NCBI GenBank assembly: GCA_020430865.1
Contig: JAGQIY010001131.1
Location: 1-16,753, forward strand
Reading direction: 5' to 3'
Origin: Myxococcales bacterium
GTDB lineage: Bacteria > Myxococcota > Polyangia > Polyangiales > Polyangiaceae
DNA length: 16,753 nucleotides
The notes under the pieces are model-generated. The model made no database searches. It saw nothing but the letters and a program-made list of their open reading frames with translations, and was not told the origin of the DNA. Shown piece by piece: positions 1 to 6,784 of this stretch. Position numbers and translations under genes: made by a program. Numbering within the stretch: position 1 is the stretch's first letter; each line of letters opens with the position of its first letter.

Positions 1-31
1 CGCTCTTCGTCGAAACCCGGGCAGCCTGATC
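1..31 (+). repeat. Left terminal inverted repeat of the ISL3 element
   Basis: Aligned without gaps to the reverse complement of 1571-1601, 22 of 31 positions match. These include GCTCTT at positions 2-7 and CCGGGCAG at positions 17-24. The outermost base differs (C here, G in the right repeat), so the first base may be a mutated end or flank. A GGCTCTT-like tip is typical of the ISL3 family. Confidence 0.8.
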
Positions 32-145
32 AGCGTGGGCTAGCCGCCGGCCCGCAGGTTCTCAGGGGGTAGCGCCGACCCATCGACGCCGCCGAATTGC
101 GGTGGCTATCTCTCGTTCTTGCAACGGAATGGGAGGTGACCAGCG

Positions 146-1480
146 ATGGGTCGGCAGCGAGATCTTATCACGCAGATTCTTGGGTACCGAGGATGGAAGG
201 TGAGGAGCTGGCGCTGGGAAAGCGCGGACGGGAGGGCCATCGTCCCGCTTCGAAACCACGTCCCGGCCGACGCGGTGCTTGTGATCGAGCTTGAGCGCCG
301 CTGGGCCGCTCGGTGCAGCCACTGCCTGGCGATCTGTTCGAAGCTCCACGAGCGTGGGAAGGTGCGCCGCTGGGAGGAGCTGCCGGCCATCGGGCACCGC
401 GTGGTTCTGGAGTATGCGCCGGAGCGAGTCAAGTGCAAGGCATGTGGCAGCTGCCCCACGGAACTACTTGCCTGGGCCGACCCGAAGCAACGGCAAACTC
501 GGCGCTTACAGCACCACCTGGCGTTGGATGCGCTGTCGATGCCGCTGACGCATGTCGCGGTCAAGTACAGACTCTCATGGCGGACCGTGCGCCGGTCCGA
601 GGTCGCTGCCTTCGAGCGGTGGCACTCCACCAGACCCGAAAGCCCGCTCGAGGAGGTGGGGCTCGATGAGAAGTGGCTGGGACGACGCCACAAGAGCGGG
701 CACAAGTTCGTCACCATCGCGAGCAACCTCCGCTCCGGGGAGCCTGTCTGGATTGGTTACGGTCGCAGCGAGGCGGACGTCAAACGTTTCCTCGACACAC
801 TGACGGCGGAAAAGAAGTCCAAGATCAAGCTGTTCGCCTGCGACATGCACAAGCCGTTTCATGCGGCGATTCGCAGCGACGAGCAACTGGCTCACGCGGC
901 GATCGTTCACGACCCTTTCCACATCATGAAGCGCGCCGGCGAAGCTGTTACCGAGCTGAGGCGGCAGATTTTCTTCCGTGCGGGACCGGAGCTGCGCGCC
1001 ATCGGTCGGGGCACACGCTGGCTGGTACTGAGACCGTGGGAGCGACTTGGCGAGGAAGACCAAATCAAGCTCAACAAGCTGTTCGCCCTGAACAACAAAC
1101 TGATGCGCGCCTACCAGGTGCTCGAGGAACTGCGTGAGGCACTCAAAGCCCCGGATGGCGCAACCATGCGGAAAGCGCTTCAGCACATACTTTACCGCAC
1201 AGAAAAGAAATCGAACGTTCCGATGCGAAAGCTCCACGACTCCTTACGCGGCCACTACGATGGCATCGTCGCGCTGGCAGAGCATCGGCCGCCCACCGGT
1301 CGCCTCGAGGCGCTCAACAACAATTGGGAGACGCTCGTCCGCCGCGGCCGAGGCTACCGCGACCACCAATACCTATTCCGCAAGCTGCAGTTCATCACCG
1401 CAAACCCTGTCCGCACCGCTCAAGGAGCGGATCGCTTCCTCGCTTTGGGGCTGGCGGCACCAACCAGCGCTGCGGCATGA
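146..1480 (+). CDS. ISL3-family transposase (444 aa)
   Basis: This is the enzyme that cuts and moves the surrounding insertion sequence. An N-terminal zinc-binding region has C57-x2-C60 and C97-x2-C100 (zf-ISL3 type), followed by a helix-turn-helix stretch around residues 136-152. The catalytic core shows the DDE triad: D174 in VGLDEKW, D233 in ACDMHKPF, and E388 in TGRLEALNNNWE, with the family signature RGRGYRDHQYLFRKLQF just after it. The length of 444 aa is normal for the family, and no frameshift or missing key residue is visible, so it may be active. A strong ribosome-binding site, GGGAGGTGA, lies about 6 bases before the ATG. It is the only gene in the element. Confidence 0.93.
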   Translation: MGRQRDLITQILGYRGWKVRSWRWESADGRAIVPLRNHVPADAVLVIELERRWAARCSHCLAICSKLHERGKVRRWEELPAIGHRVVLEYAPERVKCKACGSCPTELLAWADPKQRQTRRLQHHLALDALSMPLTHVAVKYRLSWRTVRRSEVAAFERWHSTRPESPLEEVGLDEKWLGRRHKSGHKFVTIASNLRSGEPVWIGYGRSEADVKRFLDTLTAEKKSKIKLFACDMHKPFHAAIRSDEQLAHAAIVHDPFHIMKRAGEAVTELRRQIFFRAGPELRAIGRGTRWLVLRPWERLGEEDQIKLNKLFALNNKLMRAYQVLEELREALKAPDGATMRKALQHILYRTEKKSNVPMRKLHDSLRGHYDGIVALAEHRPPTGRLEALNNNWETLVRRGRGYRDHQYLFRKLQFITANPVRTAQGADRFLALGLAAPTSAAA

Positions 1481-1488
1481 ACCAACCG

Positions 1489-1557
1489 GCGCCTGGCATG
1501 ATCCTCGGCTCTTGAGACGGTCACGCGATCTCAAGCTGCGAGGACCGTGTCAGGCGC
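1489..1557 (+). repeat. Large hairpin behind the ISL3 transposase gene
   Basis: Two 29-base arms (1489-1517 and 1529-1557) are complementary at 23 positions, plus two possible G-U pairs, around an 11-base loop. Perfect segments are CTTGAGA/TCTCAAG next to the loop and GCGCCTG/CAGGCGC at the base. It begins 8 bases after the transposase stop and ends before the right inverted repeat. There is no T-run after it, so it is not a classical intrinsic terminator. It could still stop or protect the transposase mRNA, or be a subterminal transposase-binding structure. Confidence 0.65.
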
Positions 1558-1570
1558 CGCGCGGAAACTC

Positions 1571-1601
1571 GATGAGTCTGCCCGGATTCGGCATAAGAGC
1601 C
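1571..1601 (-). repeat. Right terminal inverted repeat of the ISL3 element
   Basis: Read on the minus strand from 1601 it begins GGCTCTT and has CCGGGCAG at positions 17-24, exactly where the left repeat has it. In all, 22 of 31 positions match without gaps. It ends directly in front of the toxin-domain reading frame. Confidence 0.8.
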
Positions 1602-1995
1602 AGTCTTCCGGGGTGTCGCGAGCCGGGCAGACGTATGGAAGTTCGGTAGCTTTGTTCGAGGGCTAATAATCGAGAACTACCTCACCAGAAGCGTCTACAA
1701 GGGATGGGTTCGGGTGGGAGCGGCAAAGGGAGGCACGTTCCCGGTGTTCGACTTCTTCAAAGGGAACATCTGGGTGAGTCTCAAAACGACCAATGCCAAG
1801 GGCTGGCTCAAGCAAGCTAAAAAGTGGGTCCGGGACATTGACAAGCGACGGGCAAGTGTGCCTGGCTACAACGGAAGCCACTCGAGTGTTCTCGATCTCC
1901 GCGTGCCGAAGGGGCATGCGACTTCTGCCGAGATCAGCAAACTGCAGAAGTATGGTACCAAACGAAACGTAGAGGTTCGTGTCACGGAGTTCTAA
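1602..1995 (+). pseudogene. C-terminal nuclease domain of a polymorphic toxin, split by the ISL3 element
   Basis: The frame is open from within the IS end (after a stop at 1594-1596) to the TAA at 1993-1995. It has no ATG and no ribosome-binding site, so it looks like the 3' end of a longer gene whose 5' part is left of the window. The roughly 130 residues resemble restriction-endonuclease-fold toxin tips of Rhs/CDI/YD-repeat proteins. Landmarks are a conserved RGLIIENYL stretch (Glu), FPVFDFF (Asp), VSLKT (the x-K of a PD-(D/E)xK-like site), SVLDLRVPKG, and an end YGTKRNVEVRVTEF. Such toxins are delivered to rival cells and cut nucleic acid. The next gene starts inside its stop codon, as expected for an immunity partner. 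The family assignment is from remembered motifs, so the nuclease call is an inference. The domain could conceivably be expressed from an IS promoter, but no good start is seen. Confidence 0.65.
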
Positions 1996-3068
1996 TGTCT
2001 GTCTGTGTTGAGGTAGTAGCAGGTCATGAAGCCAGTCCGGCCTCCGTTTGGCCCTTGGTGGCGGCCGCAATGGGTGGAGTGGGCTGGCTGGAGGAGAGGT
2101 ACGCTGTAGATGACGAGGATGCCCGCCCCGCCGCCCTAGCTCAGGTTGCCAAGCGCATTGGCAAGAGGGCAACTCCAGACTCAGAGATTGAGCTGTACGG
2201 AGAGATTTCAAGCGTATCCATTCATGGGAACGAGAGCGGTCAGATCATCTGGATTGAAAATCATCCTCGTGACTTCACTGCCGCCACCAGCCTTACTGAC
2301 AACTTGGTGCAACGGCTGATTTCAACAACTGCCGTTGTGTCTGGAAGGGTCATCGACTCAAACTTTCAGCATCTTCAGATGACCTCCAGTCTAGACGAAC
2401 TCCGAAAGCTCGGTGTGGACACTTCTCTTGTTGTGACGACGACCAACGCTTTTGGGGAAACCGTTGCGAAGATTAGCGACAATGCCTGTCGGGTGACTTA
2501 TCACAACGGTTACGTCGCAGGGATTGGCCACATAATGTGGATAAGTGAGGAGCTATTCAAGCGGGCCGAGTCCGATCGAGGTGCGGTAGTGTCGCTTTCG
2601 TTGGAACAACGCGAGGTTGCCTCCGGCCTGACACGAGTCGTGTTTCAGCGAGAGCCATTTAGTGCACCGTCGAAGTTGCAACAGCAACTTCGAGCGGCGC
2701 TCTTCCCACTTGAGGACACGCCAGGACCGGCTCGCACGACGGGTCTTGAGGCACCAGCGGCGGATCCCCGGCGCGCGGGACTCATGTCGCTGACGGTAGA
2801 CATCGAGGCCGAAGACCCGATCCCAAAGGCGACGTGGCAGGCCGTCGCAAGTGACGCCGGTCTGACGACGAAAACCAATGGTGACGCCTACCTTGAGCTC
2901 AGCGGTCAGTTGTGGGACTTCTACTATTCGGGAGGTGTCATCCGCGTTCCTGGCCGCGTAGACCTCGACGACCGCTCGCATCCCTTCTGGGACGTGCTTC
3001 GAGGGCTCGCTCGACCGTTGCGAGCAAAAGTGGTCCTGGACGGCGAGGTCATATGGGCGCCCAACTAG
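1995..3068 (+). CDS. Putative immunity protein for the upstream toxin (357 aa)
   Basis: I do not recognise this family. The ATG overlaps the toxin stop by one base (TAATG), a layout typical of toxin-immunity pairs with coupled translation. The protein has no signal peptide or membrane segment, so it should be cytosolic, where an immunity protein would bind an incoming nuclease. It appears to have two parts. Residues 1-230 are mixed alpha/beta, and a proline/alanine-rich linker at about 237-262 leads to a compact C-terminal part (about 264-357) containing WDFYYSGGVIRVPGRVDL. That second part might be a separate domain or a second immunity module. Third-position GC is lower than in the czc genes, in line with foreign origin. 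If the toxin gene is indeed broken, this would be an orphan immunity gene. The role is inferred from position only. Confidence 0.55.
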   Translation: MSVCVEVVAGHEASPASVWPLVAAAMGGVGWLEERYAVDDEDARPAALAQVAKRIGKRATPDSEIELYGEISSVSIHGNESGQIIWIENHPRDFTAATSLTDNLVQRLISTTAVVSGRVIDSNFQHLQMTSSLDELRKLGVDTSLVVTTTNAFGETVAKISDNACRVTYHNGYVAGIGHIMWISEELFKRAESDRGAVVSLSLEQREVASGLTRVVFQREPFSAPSKLQQQLRAALFPLEDTPGPARTTGLEAPAADPRRAGLMSLTVDIEAEDPIPKATWQAVASDAGLTTKTNGDAYLELSGQLWDFYYSGGVIRVPGRVDLDDRSHPFWDVLRGLARPLRAKVVLDGEVIWAPN

Positions 3069-3084
3069 TCTAGTCCCTGTAACC

Positions 3085-3226
3085 GTCCAGCAAGGTTTGA
3101 AAGCCACGTAGGCGTATCCGCGCGGCAAATGGCTCGACCCCGACTCTCCGGCCGGCAGCCTACCTCATTCCCCCTCATCCACTGAGACCGGAATCCAGCC
3201 ACGAAACCCCGATCACCAGACGCACC
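3085..3226 (+). repeat. Imperfect direct repeat, copy 1 (about 142 bp)
   Basis: It shares with 3301-3441 an identical 21-base left block (3085-3105, GTCCAGCAAGGTTTGAAAGC plus C) and a right block (3187-3226) with 37 of 40 identities. The middle is more diverged. The distance between blocks is 102 bases here and 101 in copy 2. I see no convincing gene in 3069-3476; the open frames there lack codon bias and ribosome-binding sites. Confidence 0.75.
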
Positions 3227-3300
3227 CCCCGTGTCAATGAAGCCTGAGACAGCTCCGACCCGGAATTCTGTGTAGCAACCAAGCGGGGGCGGGTGTACAT

Positions 3301-3441
3301 GTCCAGCAAGGTTTGAAAGCCGCATTGCAGTATCCGCACGGCAACATATGCCACTCCGGCCGAATGGCCACCCGTGACCCGCTCCCCGCAGATCCATCTA
3401 CACCGGAATCCAGCGACAAAACGCCGATCACCAGACGCACC
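3301..3441 (+). repeat. Imperfect direct repeat, copy 2 (about 141 bp)
   Basis: This is the second copy of the repeat at 3085-3226, offset by about 216 bases. About 75 bases of unrelated sequence separate the copies. It ends 35 bases before the stop codon of the minus-strand transposase gene, so it may mark the flank of that element or be a dispersed repeat family into which the element landed. Confidence 0.75.
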
Positions 3442-3476
3442 TCCGCCTCAGCACGATCACTCGCACGCTGCTCAGT

Positions 3477-4535
3477 TCAAGCCGCCTCGAGATGGATCAC
3501 CGGCAGATGCTCTCTGCCAGCGAAGCGCTCGACGCTGAGCTCGACCGACGCCACGCGGCGGACGCTGATCGGATCCCCACGGATTGGCATCTTCGGCCTG
3601 GGCTCAAGCCTCACGACGTTGGGTAGTTCGTCCGCACGCCGCTCCTCGGGCGTGATACCCTGCAAAGCCTGGTGAGGACGATGGAGCCGAAACCAAGCCG
3701 CGTAGCAGTCGAGCTCGGCCTGGACAGCCGGAAGGCGCAGCGGCATGAAGGCTCGCCCGCAGCACTCCCCCTTCATGCTGCGCCAGAAACGCTCGATGAT
3801 GGCGATGGACTTGTGGCTCGCGACGGCGCCCCAGCGGGGCTTGATGTCAAAGCGCTTGCACCAGGCTCGATAATCCGCCTGGAATTGGACACCGCGGTCG
3901 GTAATGAGGTGCTTGGGAGCCTTCCCCGCCTCTTTGACGGCAGACTGCAGGAAGCGACGTACATCGCGGCTACTCGGCTGCTGCTTGAAGGCCTTCAGCT
4001 TGATCGGCGTCCTGGTGTGCTGATCGACCACGCCGACGACCCAGTAGGCAAACGGCCAGCCGAGCCAGACACAGAAAGGAAACCACGGCAGCCAGAACCC
4101 GAGAGCGGTCGGGACGACGGTCAAGTCACAGTGCCAGACGTGACCAAAGTACCGCGCGGTAATGCCCTCAGGCAGCTTGCGCTTTGGGGCAGGCGGCGTG
4201 GAGTTGGCGAGCGGATGCGAGTCGCCGGCTTCGTCGGAGTGACTCGGGTCGGGCTCTTCGATCTTCGGTGGCATCTCGCGAGCCATCCTCCGGACCGTCG
4301 AAGCCGCCAGCACGAGCCCTTCGCGAGCAAGCGTATCCGCCAGGCGCTGCCGGCCCATCCAGGGCACGGTGTGCTTCAGGCTGCGGACCAGCTCCCGCAC
4401 GTAGTCGGGGAATCGATTGACCGGCTGCGCGAGTTGGACGAGCGCTGCCTCGCCTAGCCGGTCCGGCGGCGTGTAGTGCGGCCGCTTCGCGAGGGTCCAA
4501 CCGGTCGCGGCCATCAGAAGCTCGGTCGTTGACAT
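3477..4535 (-). CDS. DDE integrase-core transposase, probably lacking its helix-turn-helix segment
   Basis: The start chosen is the ATG at 4535 (352 aa); a GTG at 4571 would add 12 residues, and the frame stays open further upstream. The catalytic core is of the rve/IS3-IS481 type. Numbered from the GTG, it has D149 in HVWHCDL, D225 in HLITDRGVQF and E260 in SIAIIERFWRSMKGE, all three in place, followed by the usual HRPHQAL motif. Relatives I recall have a helix-turn-helix of roughly 40-50 residues between a RPHYTPP-like start and the EALVQL-PVNRFPD segment. Here the two are joined directly as PPDRLGEAALVQL (junction near 4455), which suggests an in-frame deletion and a non-functional enzyme. 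I could not identify convincing inverted repeats, so element boundaries are not given. The deletion is inferred from memory of the family. Confidence 0.8.
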   Translation of the reverse strand: MSTTELLMAATGWTLAKRPHYTPPDRLGEAALVQLAQPVNRFPDYVRELVRSLKHTVPWMGRQRLADTLAREGLVLAASTVRRMAREMPPKIEEPDPSHSDEAGDSHPLANSTPPAPKRKLPEGITARYFGHVWHCDLTVVPTALGFWLPWFPFCVWLGWPFAYWVVGVVDQHTRTPIKLKAFKQQPSSRDVRRFLQSAVKEAGKAPKHLITDRGVQFQADYRAWCKRFDIKPRWGAVASHKSIAIIERFWRSMKGECCGRAFMPLRLPAVQAELDCYAAWFRLHRPHQALQGITPEERRADELPNVVRLEPRPKMPIRGDPISVRRVASVELSVERFAGREHLPVIHLEAA

Positions 4536-4721
4536 CGAATAGACCCCAGCTGAGGACGGCTGGAATGACACCCTCGCCGCGCCGCGCGCGGAACGCTCTC
4601 TGCCAACGAAGCCTCTTCGGGAGTGTTGCCCCGGGGCTTTGATGATGACGACGCTGTCCCAGTGCGACGTCAGCTCTTCGACGGCGGGTGGCTCGGTTCG
4701 TGGGTCGCAGTGTTCATGTCA

Positions 4722-4740
4722 GGTCGGACCCGGTCGGACC
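4722..4740. promoter_or_regulatory. Tandem palindromes, candidate operator of the triple winged-helix gene
   Basis: GGTCGGACC occurs at 4722-4730 and again at 4732-4740. Each is a 9-base palindrome around its central base, and the pair is spaced exactly 10 bases, one helical turn. They lie 78-96 bases before the ATG of the gene at 4818, where a promoter would be expected. A weak -10-like TACGAT follows at 4744-4749. That this is a protein-binding site is an inference. Confidence 0.4.
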
Positions 4741-4817
4741 CTCTACGATTCCAAGCGGCCTGAGTACTGTGATAGCCTTCCGCCGGGTCGTGGACGCAAG
4801 CAGACGGGATTCGGGAG

Positions 4818-5975
4818 ATGAGCTGGCAGGACAAGATCATAGACGCGGGCGTCGCTCTGCGGGAGCAGCAAGCCGAGATCGCAAAGGTGCGTGCGCGTCT
4901 GGAGGAGTTCGAGACCGAGCATCGGCTGGCTCAAGCGGCGTTCGCGGAGTTGGTGCGAGGCCAGCAGACTGCGGAGGTCGACCCCGACTGCCCCCGACGC
5001 ACCGTTGCTCCGCAGCCTCGTCCCAGCTCAACCGTCCATTCCGCAGGGATTCACGGCAAGCGTAACGGCACCATCAAGGAGCGACTGTACCAGATTCTGA
5101 ACGCCCTTGAGGGAAGCGAGCACTGGAAGGCGCTAGCCAAGCAAGTAGGAGGCTCACCCAAGTCGGTTCAAATCAGCCTGTACGAACTCAAGGCAGACGG
5201 CCGAATCCGTTCGCCAGCAAGAGGGTACGACGAGCTCGCGCGCTCCTCGCAGGTGAACGCTGTCAACGGGCGTAAATCGTCGGCACACAAGAAGCCTCGC
5301 AAGGCTCCACAGATGAGCAATGCCACACCGCCTCCGTTTCAGGGCAGGAAAGCGCCGGGCAAGGGCGAGCATAAATCCGCAGGCAGGCCGCAGCCAACTG
5401 CTGCAGATCGACTGCTGGGAGCGCTGGGCTCCGAACCCCAACACTGGAAGCAGCTGGTGGACGAAGCTGGCCTCCTCCATTCGACCACCTACCAGACGCT
5501 CTTGGCGCTTGGCGCCAAAGGCAGGGTGGTCAGCCCGACGCCAGGACACTACGCGCTGGCTCCCACACCGGCTCCCATGGCCCCGCAGCCGCTCGAATCG
5601 CCTTCAGCACCCCCACCCGAGTCGCCGCTCACAGACAGCGGTCGACGGGTGCTTCGTATCCTGGAGGAAGCGCAACGCCCAGTCTCCATCCGGACGTTAG
5701 CTGTGGCATCTACGCTACCCAGAGAGGCAGTCGTCGCCGTGCTCGATCGGCTCCAGCGAGCGGGGAAGGTAACCTTGGATCGCGAACAGGCGAGCGCGGT
5801 CTCAGTCCCGGGAGTCCCACAGAGCCCTCGACCTCAAGTTCTTCGCCCCATCCCTTCGTGGTCCGCCGCAACGGGGAGCCGGTACGACGAACCGTGGGTT
5901 AGAAGAGATCGCTTCCGGGGAGCAACTCCACGGGCGATCTTGGGCAGCATCAATGGCGGCTCTGACGATCTGTGA
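4818..5975 (+). CDS. Protein with N-terminal coiled coil and three winged-helix-like repeats (385 aa)
   Basis: I do not recognise the family. Residues 5-50 form a charged coiled coil (ALREQQAEIAKVRARLEEFE). Three segments then look like winged-helix DNA-binding units: 84-137 (ending LYELKADGRIRSPARGYDEL), 194-247 (ending LLALGAKGRVVSPTPGHYAL) and 273-327 (ending LDRLQRAGKVTLDREQ). Units 1 and 2 are the most alike, sharing the HWK-L pattern and GR(I/V)-SP wing. They are joined by basic (RKSSAHKKPRKAP) and proline-rich linkers. There is no signal peptide or membrane segment. A DNA-binding or nucleoid-type role, perhaps as an oligomer, is likely but unproven. GACGGGA 8 bases before the ATG is the probable ribosome-binding site. 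It converges on the CDF gene, leaving a 34-base gap with no clear terminator. Confidence 0.7.
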   Translation: MSWQDKIIDAGVALREQQAEIAKVRARLEEFETEHRLAQAAFAELVRGQQTAEVDPDCPRRTVAPQPRPSSTVHSAGIHGKRNGTIKERLYQILNALEGSEHWKALAKQVGGSPKSVQISLYELKADGRIRSPARGYDELARSSQVNAVNGRKSSAHKKPRKAPQMSNATPPPFQGRKAPGKGEHKSAGRPQPTAADRLLGALGSEPQHWKQLVDEAGLLHSTTYQTLLALGAKGRVVSPTPGHYALAPTPAPMAPQPLESPSAPPPESPLTDSGRRVLRILEEAQRPVSIRTLAVASTLPREAVVAVLDRLQRAGKVTLDREQASAVSVPGVPQSPRPQVLRPIPSWSAATGSRYDEPWVRRDRFRGATPRAILGSINGGSDDL

Positions 5976-6009
5976 AGCAACTGCAATCGCAGGGTGGTCC
6001 CCAACGAGG

Positions 6010-6687
6010 TCAGCAGCAGGCCTTACCGTTCCACGCCTCGCGTCCTTCGCGCACAACGAGGGTGGCGATGACGAGCGCTGCGACGGGGTCGGCCCACCAC
6101 CAGCCGAGCAAGCCGTTGAGCCCCACGCCGACGAGGGCGGCGACGGACAGCCACCAGCACGCTGTCGTCTGGAACGCGTCGGCCTCGAGGGCTTCGCTCC
6201 CGAGCTGGTAAGCAAGCCGTCGTTTCGCGCGCGCGAGCCAGAGCATCACGGCGATCGAGAGCGCGAGGAGAGCGGCGCCGACCGGGCTGAACGAGGGCTT
6301 GTCTCCGGTCCACAGGGTCTGCCCAGCATCGAACGTGATGTACGCTCCGAGGAGGAACAGTGATCCCGCGACGAGCCGTCGCGCGCGGTGCTCGATAGCC
6401 TCGAGCCGCTCGCCACTCATCCGGTGGTCGCGCTGTGCGCGCAGGCGCCAGATCATCACGAGCGCCGACGCGCACTCCACGAAGCTGTCGATGCCGAACC
6501 CGAGGATCGCCACGCTGCCGACGAGCAGAGCCGCGGTCACCGCGACGATCCCTTCGACGACGTTCCAGCCAACGGTGAGGTACTCGAGGCGCAGCGCGCG
6601 GTGCACCGACTCCGGCCGGAGACCGGGTTCTGGTGCAGCGCAGGCCGTGTGGCATCCGCAGGGCGCGGTTGGGGCGGTGGTTTCCAT
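6010..6687 (-). CDS. CDF-type cation efflux transporter, short form (225 aa)
   Basis: This inner-membrane pump probably exports a divalent metal in exchange for protons. Six membrane segments are visible, including GWNVVEGIVAVTAALLVG (TM1) and VGVGLNGLLGWWWADPVAAL (TM5-6). It matches the compact 'cation transporter' branch of the cation diffusion facilitators that ends after TM6 without the usual cytoplasmic domain. In TM2 the usual HxxxD site is replaced by GIDSFVE (D-x3-E), and TM5 has EADAFQ. The N-terminus carries CGCHTAC and the protein ends in a Cys pair, both possible metal ligands. I chose the ATG at 6687 (GGAG just upstream). A TTG at 6765 is in frame but would place the operator inside the coding region. 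It is divergent from the BlaI-like repressor gene and shares its operator. Confidence 0.85.
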   Translation of the reverse strand: METTAPTAPCGCHTACAAPEPGLRPESVHRALRLEYLTVGWNVVEGIVAVTAALLVGSVAILGFGIDSFVECASALVMIWRLRAQRDHRMSGERLEAIEHRARRLVAGSLFLLGAYITFDAGQTLWTGDKPSFSPVGAALLALSIAVMLWLARAKRRLAYQLGSEALEADAFQTTACWWLSVAALVGVGLNGLLGWWWADPVAALVIATLVVREGREAWNGKACC

Positions 6688-6717
6688 GGCTCCGATCTGG
6701 CCGCGGACAAGTCGCGC

Positions 6718-6746
6718 TCGACATCCGCAAACCGTGCAACTACTAT
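6718..6746 (+). promoter_or_regulatory. Promoter of the blaI-M56-czcCBA operon
   Basis: TCGACA (6718-6723, five of six to TTGACA) and TACTAT (6741-6746, four of six to TATAAT) are 17 bases apart, the ideal spacing. The -10 hexamer is itself the left half of the operator, so a bound repressor would block the promoter directly. Predicted transcription starts near 6753, about 32 bases before the GTG of the repressor gene. On the other strand, TATAGT (6747-6742) could be the -10 of the divergent CDF gene; its -35 is weak. Confidence 0.6.
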
Positions 6747-6758
6747 AGCAGTTAGTAG
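6740..6758. promoter_or_regulatory. BlaI-type operator in the divergent promoter region
   Basis: The inverted repeat CTACTATAGCAGTTAGTAG has 6-base arms CTACTA/TAGTAG. It fits TACTAT-N5-ATAGTA, the site found again at 8252-8268, with one mismatch in twelve arm positions. Operators of the BlaI/MecI/CopY family are AT-rich inverted repeats built on TAC/GTA half sites, so the adjacent repressor gene is the obvious ligand. It overlaps the -10 of the rightward promoter and the likely -10 of the leftward CDF gene, so one dimer could control both. Confidence 0.75.
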
Positions 6759-6784
6759 ATGCCAAGCCACCAGAGAAGCCAGCC

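Larger units (their letters stand above)
1..1601 (+). mobile_element. ISL3-family insertion sequence, complete
   Basis: The element is bounded by imperfect terminal inverted repeats at 1-31 and 1571-1601 and carries one transposase gene (146-1480). The repeat alignment puts the left end at base 1 and the right end at 1601. ISL3 elements typically make 8-bp target duplications; the right copy would be 1602-1609 (AGTCTTCC), but the left flank is outside the window, so this cannot be tested here. The right end abuts an open frame encoding the C-terminal part of a toxin, which suggests the insertion split that gene. The boundaries are seen in the sequence; the family assignment rests on the transposase. 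Confidence 0.85.

Noticed and set aside
3065..3440. Small minus-strand open frames across the direct repeats.
   Set aside because: They have no ribosome-binding site or codon bias, and the two repeat copies are read in different frames, so they are probably non-coding.
3085..3441. CRISPR array.
   Set aside because: There are only two diverged copies of a 142-bp unit, with none of the short regular repeat-spacer pattern, and no cas genes.
3672..4457. Plus-strand open frame of 261 codons opposite the DDE transposase.
   Set aside because: The minus-strand frame carries the full DDE triad; the plus frame is its shadow.
5802..6215. Minus-strand open frame overlapping the ends of the triple winged-helix and CDF genes.
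   Set aside because: It overlaps two better-supported genes in other frames and has no recognisable domain, although a short stretch looks protein-like.
6688..6765. Upstream TTG start at 6765 for the CDF gene, giving a Cys-rich N-terminal extension.
   Set aside because: It would put the operator and the likely -10 element inside the coding region; the ATG at 6687 has GGAG before it.
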